Assembly (NCBI GenBank): GCA_018066285.1
Contig: JAGHRS010000003.1
Location: 118,767-182,766 of the forward strand
Reading direction: 5' to 3'
DNA from: Candidatus Treponema caballi
GTDB lineage: Bacteria > Spirochaetota > Spirochaetia > Treponematales > Treponemataceae
DNA length: 64,000 nucleotides
In this document: positions 15,786 through 25,803 of the stretch, one piece after another
Numbering within the stretch: the first letter of the stretch is position 1
Layout: each line of letters starts with the position of its first letter
Notes under the pieces: generated by a model
Database searches by the model: none
Told to the model about the DNA's origin: nothing
Seen by the model: only the letters and a program-made list of their open reading frames with translations
Made by a program: the position numbers and the translations under genes

Positions 15786-17090
15786 ATGCGTAAAAATGAC
15801 AGCACAAAAAACATCCTGCTGAACACTGTTTCTGCAGCCTTTGGCCTTATGCTCTTTGGCTTTGGCATCTACCTCACCATTCAGGCAAACATCGGCGTTG
15901 ATCCATGGAGCGTTCTCTGTTTCGGTGTTTCCGGTTCACTCCACATCCTGTATGGTAACGCCTCCATCCTGATAGCACTCGTCCTCATCGTCGTAGATGT
16001 AGCCATGGGCGAGAAAATCGGAATAGGTACGCTGCTTGATGCAGTTGTTGTCGGAAAAACCGTCGATCTTCTGAACTGGCTTGATCTTATCCCCAAATGT
16101 ACATCTATTGTTTCCGGTCTCATCATGCTGCTTGTAGCGTTCTTCATCATGGGATGGTCACAATATTTCTACATGAAAAGCGGCTTATGCTGCGGGCCGC
16201 GCGACAGCTTCCAGATAACGCTCGGACGCAGGATGCCTAAAGTCCCGATGGGTGCCGTATATGGCATCATCCTGCTTGCTGTCCTCATTCTCGGACTGCT
16301 GCTTGGCGGCAAAAGCTCTGTCGGCATTGGAACAATCATTTCGCCTGTCGCGTCAGGGTTCCTGCAGCAGCTTGCTTTCAACATCATGCATTTCGAACCT
16401 AAGGATGTGGAGCATCAGAGCATAATAACATCATTCCGTACATTTTTCGGAAAAGGAAAGACTATGAAAAAGACGGCAATTCTTCTTGATATTGACGGAA
16501 CCCTGTGGGATACGACCGGTGTCGTCGCAGGCGGATGGAACAAGGCGATTCAACTTGAAGGACTCGACCTTCCTGTTGTTACAGCTGACCGTCTGAAAAA
16601 AGAGTTCGGCAAGACGATGGATGCCATCGCCGACAGCATGTGGCCAACTCTTGATGCAGAAAAGAAGGCTGACCTCCTCAAGAAATGCTGCTACCACGAG
16701 CACATCGCCGTTGAGGAAAACACAGAGAACATCACGTATCCGGGAGTCGTTGAGACAATCCGCGAGATGAAGGACAAAGTTGATTTCTTCATTGTCAGCA
16801 ACTGTCAGGATGGCTACATTGAGCTTACCATGAAGAAGAACGGCATCACCGACTGCATCAGAGACTTTGAGTGCTTCGGCCATTCAGGGCTTGGAAAGGC
16901 TGAGAACATCCGTCTTCTTATTGAACGCAACAACATTGATGAAGTGTATTACGTCGGCGACACGCAGGGCGACTACGAAGCGTGTACAAAAGCAGGCGTC
17001 AAGTTCATCTGGGCTTCGTACGGTTTCGGAAAACCGGAAGCATACTTCGCGAAAATCGACCAGTTCAGCGATTTGAAGAACATGTTCTAA
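15786..17090 (+). CDS. Fusion of a YczE/YitT-type membrane domain and a HAD phosphatase
   Basis: 434 aa. Residues 1-205 are a YczE/YyaS-type integral membrane domain with about five to six helices and the motif ANIGVDPWSVL; GPRDSFQITLG lies in a loop. From about residue 227 a HAD hydrolase begins: DIDGTLWDT (nucleophile Asp), IVSNCQDG (motif II), and GDTQGDYEAC (motif IV). The linker contains AAAGGAAAG followed by an in-frame ATG at 16464, so a free-standing HAD enzyme could also be made. The membrane family has no firm function; the HAD part is phosphoglycolate-phosphatase-like. No frameshift separates the halves. Confidence 0.8.
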   Translation: MRKNDSTKNILLNTVSAAFGLMLFGFGIYLTIQANIGVDPWSVLCFGVSGSLHILYGNASILIALVLIVVDVAMGEKIGIGTLLDAVVVGKTVDLLNWLDLIPKCTSIVSGLIMLLVAFFIMGWSQYFYMKSGLCCGPRDSFQITLGRRMPKVPMGAVYGIILLAVLILGLLLGGKSSVGIGTIISPVASGFLQQLAFNIMHFEPKDVEHQSIITSFRTFFGKGKTMKKTAILLDIDGTLWDTTGVVAGGWNKAIQLEGLDLPVVTADRLKKEFGKTMDAIADSMWPTLDAEKKADLLKKCCYHEHIAVEENTENITYPGVVETIREMKDKVDFFIVSNCQDGYIELTMKKNGITDCIRDFECFGHSGLGKAENIRLLIERNNIDEVYYVGDTQGDYEACTKAGVKFIWASYGFGKPEAYFAKIDQFSDLKNMF

Positions 17091-17095
17091 AAGAT

Positions 17096-17127
17096 GTGCG
17101 GCTCGTAAAAAGGCCGCACTTTTTTTT
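17096..17127 (+). terminator. Terminator after YczE-HAD
   Basis: GTGCGGC (17096-17102) pairs with GCCGCAC (17113-17119), followed by eight T. Its T-run touches the -35 of the addB promoter. Confidence 0.85.
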
Positions 17128-17154
17128 GCCAATGAGCGCCTTATCTTCTATAAT
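17126..17154 (+). promoter_or_regulatory. addB promoter, predicted leaderless
   Basis: TTGCCA at 17126-17131, 17-bp spacer, perfect TATAAT at 17149-17154, 6 nt before the ATG at 17161. There is no Shine-Dalgarno in the gap. Confidence 0.6.
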
Positions 17155-17160
17155 AAAGAT

Positions 17161-19971
17161 ATGGCCAAAACAGTTTTACAAATCCTTACAGAAAACATTT
17201 CCGATTCATCTGCTTTTTTTGTCTTCCCGACACAGATTGCCGCTGACTCCTGGGCAGATGCGCTTCTCGATTCGCTCGGAACGGGAACAATTGCACTTGA
17301 ACGCTTTACCGCCTGGGATACATTCAAGGGAAGTTCCATCCGGTCACAGAAGCAGGATAAGACAAGCATTCCGTCCCAGTTACGTAAGCTGTTCGCCGCC
17401 AGACTCATTGCTGAAAACGCAGAACGGACTGCAGCAGGCTCTCCGCTGTTCACTTCACTCATAAATCCGGAGTATGCAGATAATGCCTCCAGTTTTACTG
17501 ACTGGATTTCAAGCCTGCTGCCACAGCTCGCCCTCTGGAAGGAAAAACAGAAGGCGGCGCCCGCTGATCCGGAAGACGTCGACCTTGAACGCCTGTATGA
17601 AGCGTACAGAGCCTTTCTTGAAGAGAAAAAACTGTTCGACCCTGCATGGGAAACGCCTCCGTTTGACGCACGCGGAAACAGATACATCATTTTCTATCCG
17701 GAGATTCTTGAAGACTTCGCCGAGTATCAGGATCTGCTTTCAGAAAGCGAAAACATCACGCTCGTGAAAGCGGATGACGTTGCGCCGCTTTCAGACACCA
17801 GCAGCACACCGCAGGCAGATGATGCATCCGGCTCCGCACACAAAATCCGCACGTTTGACAACAGCAGGGCAGAACTGCATGCACTCGTACTGGAAATAAA
17901 GCGCGCTCACGAAGAAGACGGCATTCCGTACGAGGATATGGCCGTCAGCATTGACAGGGACGGACTGCTGCTTCCGTACATTGAGCGCGAACTCGCCCTG
18001 TACTCAATCCCGGTGAAAAGCCGCATCGCACAGCCGCTGACTTCGCGCGGAGCAGGCATGCTTTTTCCGCAGATTCAGGAATGCGTTTCCTCAAACTTTT
18101 CATTCGAGGCAGTGAAAGACCTTCTTTTAAACAATGACCTTCCGTGGAAGGAAAAGCAGCTCAACATGGAGCTCATCAACTTCGGCATAAAGAACTCGTG
18201 CATCTGTTCGTTTGAAAAAGACGGCAAATTGTTCGATGTCTGGAAGGATGCGCTCAAGGCTGAATCCCGGACGGAAGAACGGCTCAGCACATTCTATGAC
18301 AAGCTGAAGCTGCGTCTTGAAAACATCTCGCGGGCAAAAACCTTCAAAGACATTGAAGAAAGCTATTTCGCATTCCGGGGAGACTTCTTCAACGAAGAAG
18401 GTTTCACTGAGCAGGCAAACAACGTGCTTGGCCGCTGCCTTAAAGAACTCGCTGAACTCATCCGCATTCAGAATGAGTTTGAGGATGAAAAGACGAAGGA
18501 TTTGCAGATCAGCAACGCCTTCAGTTTTTTCACGAGCCAGCTTTCGTCAACGAAATATCTCGCGCAATCGGCAGCAACAGGCGTTCTGCTCTATCCATAC
18601 CGGGATGCCGCAGCAGCCCCGAAAGCACGCCACTTTGTACCCGCTGCAGGACAGGACGCCGTTACCGTCACCTACAGCCCGCTCCGCTTCCTGAGCCAGG
18701 AAAAGAGAACTGAACTTGGCGTCGAAGATTCTGACGTTTCAGCCATCTTCCTGAAAATGTACGGCCAGAACAGCGTTCAGTGCACCTGGTACTCATGCGC
18801 AAAAAAAAGCTTTGCAGGCTACACTCTGCCCCACAGCGCCCTCGCTTCAGAAGACGGCTCCGTTCCCAAGGACAGCGACCCGATTGCAGAACAGCGCGCA
18901 TGGCTTTCAGGGCAGATGGAAGCGTTCCCGGCCACCGTCTCTGAAACTGACAAAGCGGGCTTTACAGAATGGAGTTCGCGCGCCTGTGCGCTTTCAAGTG
19001 ATGATACTGCGCTTTCAGGCATTTCACGGGACAGGTTGTACGATGGAGATCTGGTACGCGTTTCAGAATCAGCACTGGCAGACTTCTTCAAGTGCCCGCG
19101 GCTCTGGTTCTACAACCGCTGTCTGAAGCTGAAGCCTTTCACGCTTGAAGCTGATCTTATGGAAGATGTCTTTATCGGTACGCTCTATCACAAAATTCTT
19201 GAGACATTCTTTGCCTCAATTAAAAACAGCGCAATGAATCAAATCCTCAATCCGGATTCTCCCGGTGTTCTGGATGATTACCTTCCCCGCATCAACATGG
19301 CTGTTGAAACAGGCATTGCAGCTGCTAAAGGAAGTCCGCTCTCAAGGGAACTTCTGCAGAAGCAGAAAGCTGCGTACACCGAAAAGACCAGAAACTGCAT
19401 CCTTGATTTCTGCCGCTATTTCTACGGAAGCAGCGTTATCGCCACCGAAAAGGATATAAGCATGGTTCCCGCTGATAAAAAGTATCTCTATGTGGGAAAA
19501 ATAGACCTTGTATTAAGGACAAACGACGGAAGGATTATCCTGATTGACTTCAAGACAGGTGGAAGTCCTTCAAAAAAGAGCTGCTTCCCTGCAAAAGATG
19601 ATGAAAACCTGCTCGAAAACTTCCAGTTCGCCATGTACATAAAACTCTGGGAGCATGAACACCCTGATCCCGACGATGCCGTTTCAGAATGCTACTTTTA
19701 TGAAATCAGTAACTGCGCGACAAAGATAATTGTTGGAACCACAGCCAAAGACTCAAAATACAGACCTGACATGGACGCTTCCATAGCGCTGCTGGAAAAA
19801 TACGCTGACATATATGCAGACGCTGTTTCCTCAGGTTCGCTTGAAGCCGGCATCCAACCGGTTTTCACGACCTGTTCCAGTTGCGGATACAAAACAATCT
19901 GCCGCTCAACGTACACCATTTCAGGAGACAAATCGCTGATTGCAGCACAGGAGGATAAGGACGATGAGTAG
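17161..19971 (+). CDS. addB: AddB-like PD-(D/E)XK nuclease subunit
   Basis: 936 aa. With AddA it would form a helicase-nuclease that resects double-strand breaks for recombination. The C-terminal nuclease has KIDLVL (Asp at about 782) and LIDFKTGG (DxK at about 795). Cys in FFKCPRLWF (about 645) and the C-terminal CSSCGYKTIC (about 904-915) match the four-Cys iron-sulfur site that encloses the AddB nuclease domain. The N-terminal Walker A of AddB is not evident, in keeping with its inactive helicase domain. AddB is usually about 1,100 residues, so this is short. Overlaps addA by 8 nt. Confidence 0.82.
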   Translation: MAKTVLQILTENISDSSAFFVFPTQIAADSWADALLDSLGTGTIALERFTAWDTFKGSSIRSQKQDKTSIPSQLRKLFAARLIAENAERTAAGSPLFTSLINPEYADNASSFTDWISSLLPQLALWKEKQKAAPADPEDVDLERLYEAYRAFLEEKKLFDPAWETPPFDARGNRYIIFYPEILEDFAEYQDLLSESENITLVKADDVAPLSDTSSTPQADDASGSAHKIRTFDNSRAELHALVLEIKRAHEEDGIPYEDMAVSIDRDGLLLPYIERELALYSIPVKSRIAQPLTSRGAGMLFPQIQECVSSNFSFEAVKDLLLNNDLPWKEKQLNMELINFGIKNSCICSFEKDGKLFDVWKDALKAESRTEERLSTFYDKLKLRLENISRAKTFKDIEESYFAFRGDFFNEEGFTEQANNVLGRCLKELAELIRIQNEFEDEKTKDLQISNAFSFFTSQLSSTKYLAQSAATGVLLYPYRDAAAAPKARHFVPAAGQDAVTVTYSPLRFLSQEKRTELGVEDSDVSAIFLKMYGQNSVQCTWYSCAKKSFAGYTLPHSALASEDGSVPKDSDPIAEQRAWLSGQMEAFPATVSETDKAGFTEWSSRACALSSDDTALSGISRDRLYDGDLVRVSESALADFFKCPRLWFYNRCLKLKPFTLEADLMEDVFIGTLYHKILETFFASIKNSAMNQILNPDSPGVLDDYLPRINMAVETGIAAAKGSPLSRELLQKQKAAYTEKTRNCILDFCRYFYGSSVIATEKDISMVPADKKYLYVGKIDLVLRTNDGRIILIDFKTGGSPSKKSCFPAKDDENLLENFQFAMYIKLWEHEHPDPDDAVSECYFYEISNCATKIIVGTTAKDSKYRPDMDASIALLEKYADIYADAVSSGSLEAGIQPVFTTCSSCGYKTICRSTYTISGDKSLIAAQEDKDDE

Positions 19972-22900
19972 AAAGGAACCGAAAGACCTGCTTGATGTAC
20001 TTGAAAAAGAACAGCTTGCTGCGGTAACAGACACCTTCTCAGAAAACTCCGTTGTTGCTGCAGGTGCAGGCTCAGGAAAGACCTACACGCTTGCCCGCCG
20101 CTTCGCCTGGCTCGTCTGTGAAAAAGGAATCCCGGTAGACAGGATTCTGACGCTCACCTTCACAAAGAAGGCTGCAGCTGAAATGTACCAGCGCATTTAC
20201 GCGACACTCAATTCGTTCACGAAAATCCTTTCTGACGAGCAGAAAGAGCGGGCGGAAACAGCTGTCCGTGACTTTTCAAAAGCGCGCATTCAAACGCTCG
20301 ACTCATACTGCAGTTCCATCATCAGGGCAGCAGTACACACATACGGCATCCGGCCTGATTACACGACAGACGTTGAACAGGCAAAGGAGGCAATCAAGAA
20401 GCTTGCGCTGCCGTTCGTCCTTACGCATCAGGACAACCCGGCCCTCCAGATGCTTGTGAACACGCGCTCTCCCAGTGAAGTTGCCGACTCGCTCTTTGCA
20501 TCGGTCATCATCAATAACTCAACTCTGACAAAGCCCATTCAGTTTACACACGATTTCCAGAAGCAGACGGATAAAGCGCTTACAAAATGGGCAGAACTCA
20601 AGGAAATTACAGAAGAACTGCTGAAACAAATCCCTGAAGACCTGAAAGCATATACCAGCAAAAGCGAAACACAGATTAATAAAAGGGATGACCTTCTGAA
20701 GTTACTTGATGAAAACAAGCCCGTTTTCCCGGACATAACGCTTCCACCTGCTGATGAAGCAATCCAGAACACGGCAATTCTTGATTTCCTTCAGAAACTA
20801 GCCGTCATTGCCGGCGAAGACGTTAAACTCACCAAAACGTCCGATGCCATCCGGAATCTTCGTCCTGTATTTGAGGAGTTCTCAAGTCTCGCGAACTTTG
20901 TCATCCGCTGGAACCTGCTCAATTCACTCAATCCGCTTCTGGAAGAATTCCAGGAAGAATGCGCTGCTGCAAAAAGAACGCAGGGCCTGCTGACATTCGC
21001 AGATGCCGCAGACCTTGCCATCACCGTCCTTACAAACGACAAGACGTTGCGCCACGCTGAAAAGAGAGCATACGACAAGATAATGATAGACGAGTTCCAG
21101 GATAACAACGAACTGCAGCGCAACCTGCTGTTCCTGCTGTCCGAACGTGATGAACTCTGCTCAGACGGCATTCCTGAAAAAGATGACCTCGTCGCAGGAA
21201 AGCTGTTCTTCGTCGGTGATGAAAAGCAGTCTATCTACAGGTTCAGGGGCGCTGATGTCTCTGTTTTCAACAAATTGAAGGACGATCTTCCAAAAAACCT
21301 GTCCCTCTCCTTGAACTTCCGGTCTCACCCGGCCCTGATAGCAGCGTTCAACACACTCTTCGGCGGCTTTGCATATCCTGCACAGATTAAACACCCTTAC
21401 AATCCCGGCCCATCCGTTCAGGACGCGCCTACGCTTTTCAGAAAGGGAAATCCAGAGCCATACGAAGCGACCTACACGCCTGCGTTTGTTCCAACAACGA
21501 AGTTCCCGGATGACAAATCTCCTGTCTCAACTGAAAAACGCATCCATGCCGGCATCATTCTGACGGCAAAAGATGAAGAAAGCGGCTCAAGTGATGCTGC
21601 TAAAAAAGCGGAAGAGCTGAAGGATGTCGATTCTGAAGCCATCTGGGTTGCCGCAAAAATAAAGGAGCTGATTGCTGGTGGCCGTAAAGCAGGCGACATC
21701 ACGATTCTGCTCAAGACACTTACACACCAGCGGCAGTTTGAACGCTATCTCCGTCAGGCAGGCATTCCGTATGCAAGTGAAGCAGTTTCCGGCTTCTTTG
21801 ATGACTCTCCGGTCAACGACATGACCGCCTGCCTCAGGTGGTGTGTCTATCCGGCCGACCGCATTTCGTATGCCACCCTGCTCAAATCACCGTTCGTACG
21901 CCTTTCTGATAATGCCGTACGTGCAGTGCTCGCTGGCCAGCCCATCTCTCCGGAAGAACAGGCTCGCCTTGATGAGGCAACCGGCAGGCTCAATGCTTTC
22001 AAGACAGATCTTGAACACATTTCCATAGCAGAAGCTGTTACCCGTCTCTGGTACTCGCTTGGCTATCAGTTTGAGACTCGCTGGAACGACACCGTTGCCC
22101 TGTACAGTGAACTGTACGACTTCCTGTTCGAGCTTGCCTGTCGTGCTGACGCAGACAACAGGACCATCTCCTGGTTTGTTGATTACCTTCAGGCACTTTC
22201 TGACAACAACGGAAAACTCGATGACATGGATATCCCGCTGGAACGGAAGGATGCCGTCCGCATCATGACAATCCACAAGAGCAAGGGCCTTGAGTTCCCG
22301 GTTGTCTTTCTGTGCAACACATCATCCCGTTCCAACAACATGGAAGCGTCATCATCTGCGTTCTTCACAAAGGATTGGGGCGTTTCCATCAACACGGGAA
22401 AACTGCCCGGCATAAAGACAAAGTCTTCCATTACCCTCAAAAACAATTACTTCTATGAGCTTTCACATGAGATTGAAAAGAAAATGGAATGGGCAGAACT
22501 GGAACGCGTCCTGTACGTTGGCGTTACACGCGCCTGCGATGAACTCTACATTACCGGTTTTTCAAAAGACGATTCATTTGAGCTTTCAAAAGGCAACAAG
22601 GAAAAAGAGCAGAATGGCACGTACATTCCAGGCAATATCCATGCACTCATGCGACCACTCTACTATTACTACAAAGATAAACCGGACGAGTCTCCATTCA
22701 CGCTTGAAACGCATCCTCTGTATTCGCGTACTGAAGCCGACGCCCTGCTTTCCATAAGCAGAACATCACGCCCCAACACAGAAGACATGCGTACCAGAAC
22801 TGCCGAAACAGGCGCCCCGCTTTTCGAAAGCGCAACGTCACCAGCTCCGTACACAAGCGCGCGCCAGACATGGAATCCAAGCCATCTCGGCCTTTCTGGA

Positions 22901-23587
22901 GCGGACGGAGTTCCAGCAACTGAAAGCGGAACCGGCGCCTGGCCTGTAGAAGCGGACAATCCGCCGCCTGCTTCCATCTTCGCACAGGTTGACGCGCTCA
23001 TAAAAGAAGCGCCCGCATTCACCAACGCACACTTTGGAACACTCGCCCACGCTGCCATTGAAGAAGCGTACACAGGAGAGACCATCCGTCTCAGCCCTGA
23101 AATAGCGGCGGCGCTCACAGACAAACAGCGCGAAAATGCACTCCGTCTCGCACGGGAACTGGCGCCCTGCTTCTCAGGATCAGAACTCGGTCAGCTTGCA
23201 AAACGCGCGGCATGGCGGCAGAACGAATACGATTTCAAGATGCGCCTGCCAGCTTCGAAAGGGACAAACGATGTCCCTGTAACAGTCAAAGGTCAGATTG
23301 ACCTGCTTTTTGAAACTGAAGAAAACGGCGAAACCGTCATCTACATTATCGACTTCAAGACTGACAGCGTAGAAAGGCCTGAGGAGCACGTGACACAGCT
23401 TGCCTGTTACAGCCATGCTGCCCGCCAGATGCGGCCGCTTCCAGACGGAGGACAAAAGAAAACCCGCTGCTGGCTTTATTACCTACGCAGCGGGCATGCA
23501 GTTGAGATTACGGCAGATACCGGAAAAATCAGCCCTCAGGACTTTGCTCCTCTTCCTCAACAGGAACAGACTCTTCAGTCTCTGTAA
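19964..23587 (+). CDS. addA: AddA-like UvrD-family helicase/nuclease
   Basis: 1207 aa. The helicase motor has Walker A AGAGSGKTYTLA at about 33-44, TFTKKAAAEM (motif Ia), IDEFQDNNELQ (Walker B), GDEKQSIYRFRGA (motif III), IMTIHKSKGLEFPVVFL (motif V) and VLYVGVTRA (motif VI). A C-terminal RecB-type nuclease follows, with GQIDLLFE and YIIDFKTD. The start at 19964 is chosen because AGGAGG lies 9 bp upstream; an in-frame ATG at 19940 lies inside addB. The last 59 nt overlap the 3' end of cheW on the other strand. Confidence 0.9.
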   Translation: MSRKEPKDLLDVLEKEQLAAVTDTFSENSVVAAGAGSGKTYTLARRFAWLVCEKGIPVDRILTLTFTKKAAAEMYQRIYATLNSFTKILSDEQKERAETAVRDFSKARIQTLDSYCSSIIRAAVHTYGIRPDYTTDVEQAKEAIKKLALPFVLTHQDNPALQMLVNTRSPSEVADSLFASVIINNSTLTKPIQFTHDFQKQTDKALTKWAELKEITEELLKQIPEDLKAYTSKSETQINKRDDLLKLLDENKPVFPDITLPPADEAIQNTAILDFLQKLAVIAGEDVKLTKTSDAIRNLRPVFEEFSSLANFVIRWNLLNSLNPLLEEFQEECAAAKRTQGLLTFADAADLAITVLTNDKTLRHAEKRAYDKIMIDEFQDNNELQRNLLFLLSERDELCSDGIPEKDDLVAGKLFFVGDEKQSIYRFRGADVSVFNKLKDDLPKNLSLSLNFRSHPALIAAFNTLFGGFAYPAQIKHPYNPGPSVQDAPTLFRKGNPEPYEATYTPAFVPTTKFPDDKSPVSTEKRIHAGIILTAKDEESGSSDAAKKAEELKDVDSEAIWVAAKIKELIAGGRKAGDITILLKTLTHQRQFERYLRQAGIPYASEAVSGFFDDSPVNDMTACLRWCVYPADRISYATLLKSPFVRLSDNAVRAVLAGQPISPEEQARLDEATGRLNAFKTDLEHISIAEAVTRLWYSLGYQFETRWNDTVALYSELYDFLFELACRADADNRTISWFVDYLQALSDNNGKLDDMDIPLERKDAVRIMTIHKSKGLEFPVVFLCNTSSRSNNMEASSSAFFTKDWGVSINTGKLPGIKTKSSITLKNNYFYELSHEIEKKMEWAELERVLYVGVTRACDELYITGFSKDDSFELSKGNKEKEQNGTYIPGNIHALMRPLYYYYKDKPDESPFTLETHPLYSRTEADALLSISRTSRPNTEDMRTRTAETGAPLFESATSPAPYTSARQTWNPSHLGLSGADGVPATESGTGAWPVEADNPPPASIFAQVDALIKEAPAFTNAHFGTLAHAAIEEAYTGETIRLSPEIAAALTDKQRENALRLARELAPCFSGSELGQLAKRAAWRQNEYDFKMRLPASKGTNDVPVTVKGQIDLLFETEENGETVIYIIDFKTDSVERPEEHVTQLACYSHAARQMRPLPDGGQKKTRCWLYYLRSGHAVEITADTGKISPQDFAPLPQQEQTLQSL

Positions 23588-24035
23588 TGTCATCAAGTTC
23601 ATCCTGTGAGAAGATTTGCTCGGCGTTCAGAACAATAATAAACTCACCTTCGCGCTTGGCAATTCCCCTGATAAAACGGGTCGCTATGGTGTTTCCAAAT
23701 TTCGGAGGAGGCTCAATCTCCTCATCCGCGATTTCTATTACTTCCTGAACAGAGTCTGCGATTGCTCCAAAAATCACAGTCTCATCCTCTGTCGGTCTCA
23801 ATTCCATGACGATAATGCGGGTATTCTTATCGGGCTCCCTGTCATCAAGGGCAAATTTACGGCGCATGTTCACTACGGATATACCCTGTCCGCGTGAGCT
23901 GATTAGTCCTTCCATCCAGGTGTCAGCACAGGGAACACGCGTGATGTGCTGATATTCCAGAACTTCCTGAACGTTCGTTACTTCAACGGCAAAATGCGAA
24001 TCTGCCAGTGTGAATGTTAAAAAAGGATGCGACAT
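23529..24035 (-). CDS. cheW: Chemotaxis coupling protein CheW
   Basis: 168 aa with one CheW domain: LTFTLADSHFAVEVTNVQEVLEY at the start, then VPCADTWMEGLISSRGQGISVVNMRRKFAL, the classical loop (here ISSRGQGISV replaces the common LRGxVIPV), and a C-terminal SQDELDDITE followed by an acidic tail. CheW links chemoreceptors to CheA; spirochaetes use this for flagellar control. AGGAG precedes the ATG. It lies alone, away from other che genes, and its 3' end overlaps addA by 59 nt. Confidence 0.87.
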   Translation of the reverse strand: MSHPFLTFTLADSHFAVEVTNVQEVLEYQHITRVPCADTWMEGLISSRGQGISVVNMRRKFALDDREPDKNTRIIVMELRPTEDETVIFGAIADSVQEVIEIADEEIEPPPKFGNTIATRFIRGIAKREGEFIIVLNAEQIFSQDELDDITETEESVPVEEEEQSPEG

Positions 24036-24123
24036 AACTTTCTCCTGATAGCCACTTTTTACAGGTGGTACCTCAAATTTACTGTACCATGAGACACCCG
24101 TACCCGCAAGGAAGATATTCCGC

Positions 24124-24152
24124 TTTACTTCAAAAAATTAATCCTATATACT
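24124..24152 (+). promoter_or_regulatory. era promoter, predicted leaderless
   Basis: TTTACT at 24124-24129, 17-bp spacer, TATACT at 24147-24152, 6 nt before the ATG at 24159. No ribosome site lies between. Confidence 0.5.
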
Positions 24153-24158
24153 CGGCCT

Positions 24159-25091
24159 ATGGATACAGCAAAGAAGCCCGCAAAGGCACCTAAAACTCCA
24201 CCGGCACAAAAGTGCGCTCTTGTCACCATCGTCGGCCGCCCGTCAGCGGGTAAATCAACGTTTCTGAACACTGCAAGCGGAGAGAAAATCTCCATCGTTT
24301 CTCCAGTCCCGCAGACGACGCGCAACGCTGTCAAAGGCATTGTGAACACTTCCTTCGGCCAGCTCATTTTCGTAGACACGCCAGGCTATCACGAGTCTGA
24401 AAAAAAACTGAACGTGAAGCTCCGGACCATTACGACTGACCAGCTTTCTGAGGCGGATGCAATCCTGTACCTGATAGATGCAACACGCGAACCGGGCGAA
24501 GAGGAGCTTCTCACCTGCGACCTCGTCCGGCCTGTTGCAAAGAAGACCGTCATCGGCATCAATAAATGCGACCTTCCCGCAGCTTGCCCCGAAAAAGCAC
24601 GGGCATTCCTCGCAGCAAACTTAAGCGAAGTTCCTTCTGAGCGTATTTTCGACATTTCCGCAAAGGAAGACACGAACATAAACGACGCCCTCAAAGCCCT
24701 GTACGACCTGAGCCCGGAAGGAGAACCCCTCTATCCCGAGGAGTTCTACACAGACCAGGAAGTCGATTTCCGCATTGCAGAAATAATCCGCGAACAGGCA
24801 ATGAACCGTCTCTTTGATGAGCTGCCGCACGCCATTTACGTTGATATTTCAGACATGGAATGGCGGAAAGACGGCCGTGAGCTCTGGGTCCGCGCATTCC
24901 TCGTCGTCGAGCGCGAAAGCCAGAAAGGCATGGTCATCGGCAAAGGCGCGAGCATGATACGCACCATCCGCCTTGAGTCACTGAAAGTGCTGAAAGAGCT
25001 GTTCGATTACAGAATCGACCTTGATCTGCAGGTAAAAGTCAATAAGAACTGGCGCCAGAAAGACGTCATCCTGACTAAGCTCTTGAAGTAA
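24159..25091 (+). CDS. era: GTPase Era
   Basis: 310 aa. The GTP-binding domain has GRPSAGKST (P-loop, about 26-34), the switch I segment with PQTTRNAVKGI, DTPGYHES (G3), NKCD (G4) and SAKED (G5). The C-terminal KH domain has GMVIGKGASMIRTI. Era binds the 3' end of 16S rRNA and assists 30S assembly. The N-terminal 20 residues are Lys/Ala/Pro-rich and longer than usual. The 3' end overlaps rpiA by 17 nt on the opposite strand. Confidence 0.96.
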   Translation: MDTAKKPAKAPKTPPAQKCALVTIVGRPSAGKSTFLNTASGEKISIVSPVPQTTRNAVKGIVNTSFGQLIFVDTPGYHESEKKLNVKLRTITTDQLSEADAILYLIDATREPGEEELLTCDLVRPVAKKTVIGINKCDLPAACPEKARAFLAANLSEVPSERIFDISAKEDTNINDALKALYDLSPEGEPLYPEEFYTDQEVDFRIAEIIREQAMNRLFDELPHAIYVDISDMEWRKDGRELWVRAFLVVERESQKGMVIGKGASMIRTIRLESLKVLKELFDYRIDLDLQVKVNKNWRQKDVILTKLLK

Positions 25092-25803
25092 CCGTTCCGT
25101 CTGCGTGGGCAATAAACACGAGCGGGTGGTTCTTTGTGAAGAAGCCGTTCTCCACAACACCGGTGATGCGGTCGATTTCATCTTCCAGTTTCACCGGGTC
25201 AACAGGCTTATCCCACACACAGTCGACAATCAGGTTGCCGTTGTCCGTGATGACAGGGCCCGCTTTCTTCACGCCTTCGCGGATTGTGCAGTGGGCGCCG
25301 AGCTTTTCAAGCGCTGCAATGACAGGCACCCGGCCTTCAGCGATTACTTCAACAGGAAGCGGGAACTTCGTTCCAAGAGTTGCAACTTCCTTGCTTTCAT
25401 CAGCGATAATCACGAGCTGGGCAGCAGAATACTCAACAAGCTTTTCCTTGAGGTGGGCAGCACCACCGCCTTTTATCAGATTGTTCTCTGGAGTTATTTC
25501 GTCAGCACCGTCAATGGCAAGATCAAGCTGCCCGCCGATTTCGCGGCTTGAAAGGCTGTACACAGGGATACCCAGCTCTTCACAGGCAAGTGTTGTCTGG
25601 TAACTGGTCGCTACCGCGCGAATGCCCGAAAGCGTTCCGTCTGCGATGCGCTCTGCAAGGCGGTGTACGGCCGGCATGGCGGTTGAGCCTGTTCCAAGGC
25701 CTATTTTCATGTTGCTCTTGATGAGCCCTTCCTCAATCAGTCTGTCGATGGCAGTTGAGCCAACAAGTTTTTTCTGTTCACTTTGTGAAAGTGCGTTACT
25801 CAT
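25075..25803 (-). CDS. rpiA: Ribose-5-phosphate isomerase A
   Basis: 242 aa. Interconverts ribose-5-phosphate and ribulose-5-phosphate in the pentose phosphate pathway. Motifs: GLGTGSTA (about 36-43), TSYQTTLACEELGIP, the catalytic DGADEI (about 98-103), GGGAAHLKEK, and NGNLIVDC near the C-terminus. The ATG overlaps the aroDE stop (ATGA), so the two are translationally coupled. Confidence 0.95.
   Translation of the reverse strand: MSNALSQSEQKKLVGSTAIDRLIEEGLIKSNMKIGLGTGSTAMPAVHRLAERIADGTLSGIRAVATSYQTTLACEELGIPVYSLSSREIGGQLDLAIDGADEITPENNLIKGGGAAHLKEKLVEYSAAQLVIIADESKEVATLGTKFPLPVEVIAEGRVPVIAALEKLGAHCTIREGVKKAGPVITDNGNLIVDCVWDKPVDPVKLEDEIDRITGVVENGFFTKNHPLVFIAHADGTVTSRA

Noticed and set aside
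24036..24158. T-box or other structured leader between cheW and era
   Set aside because: The GGTACC-containing inverted segments are short and lie in neither gene's predicted leader.
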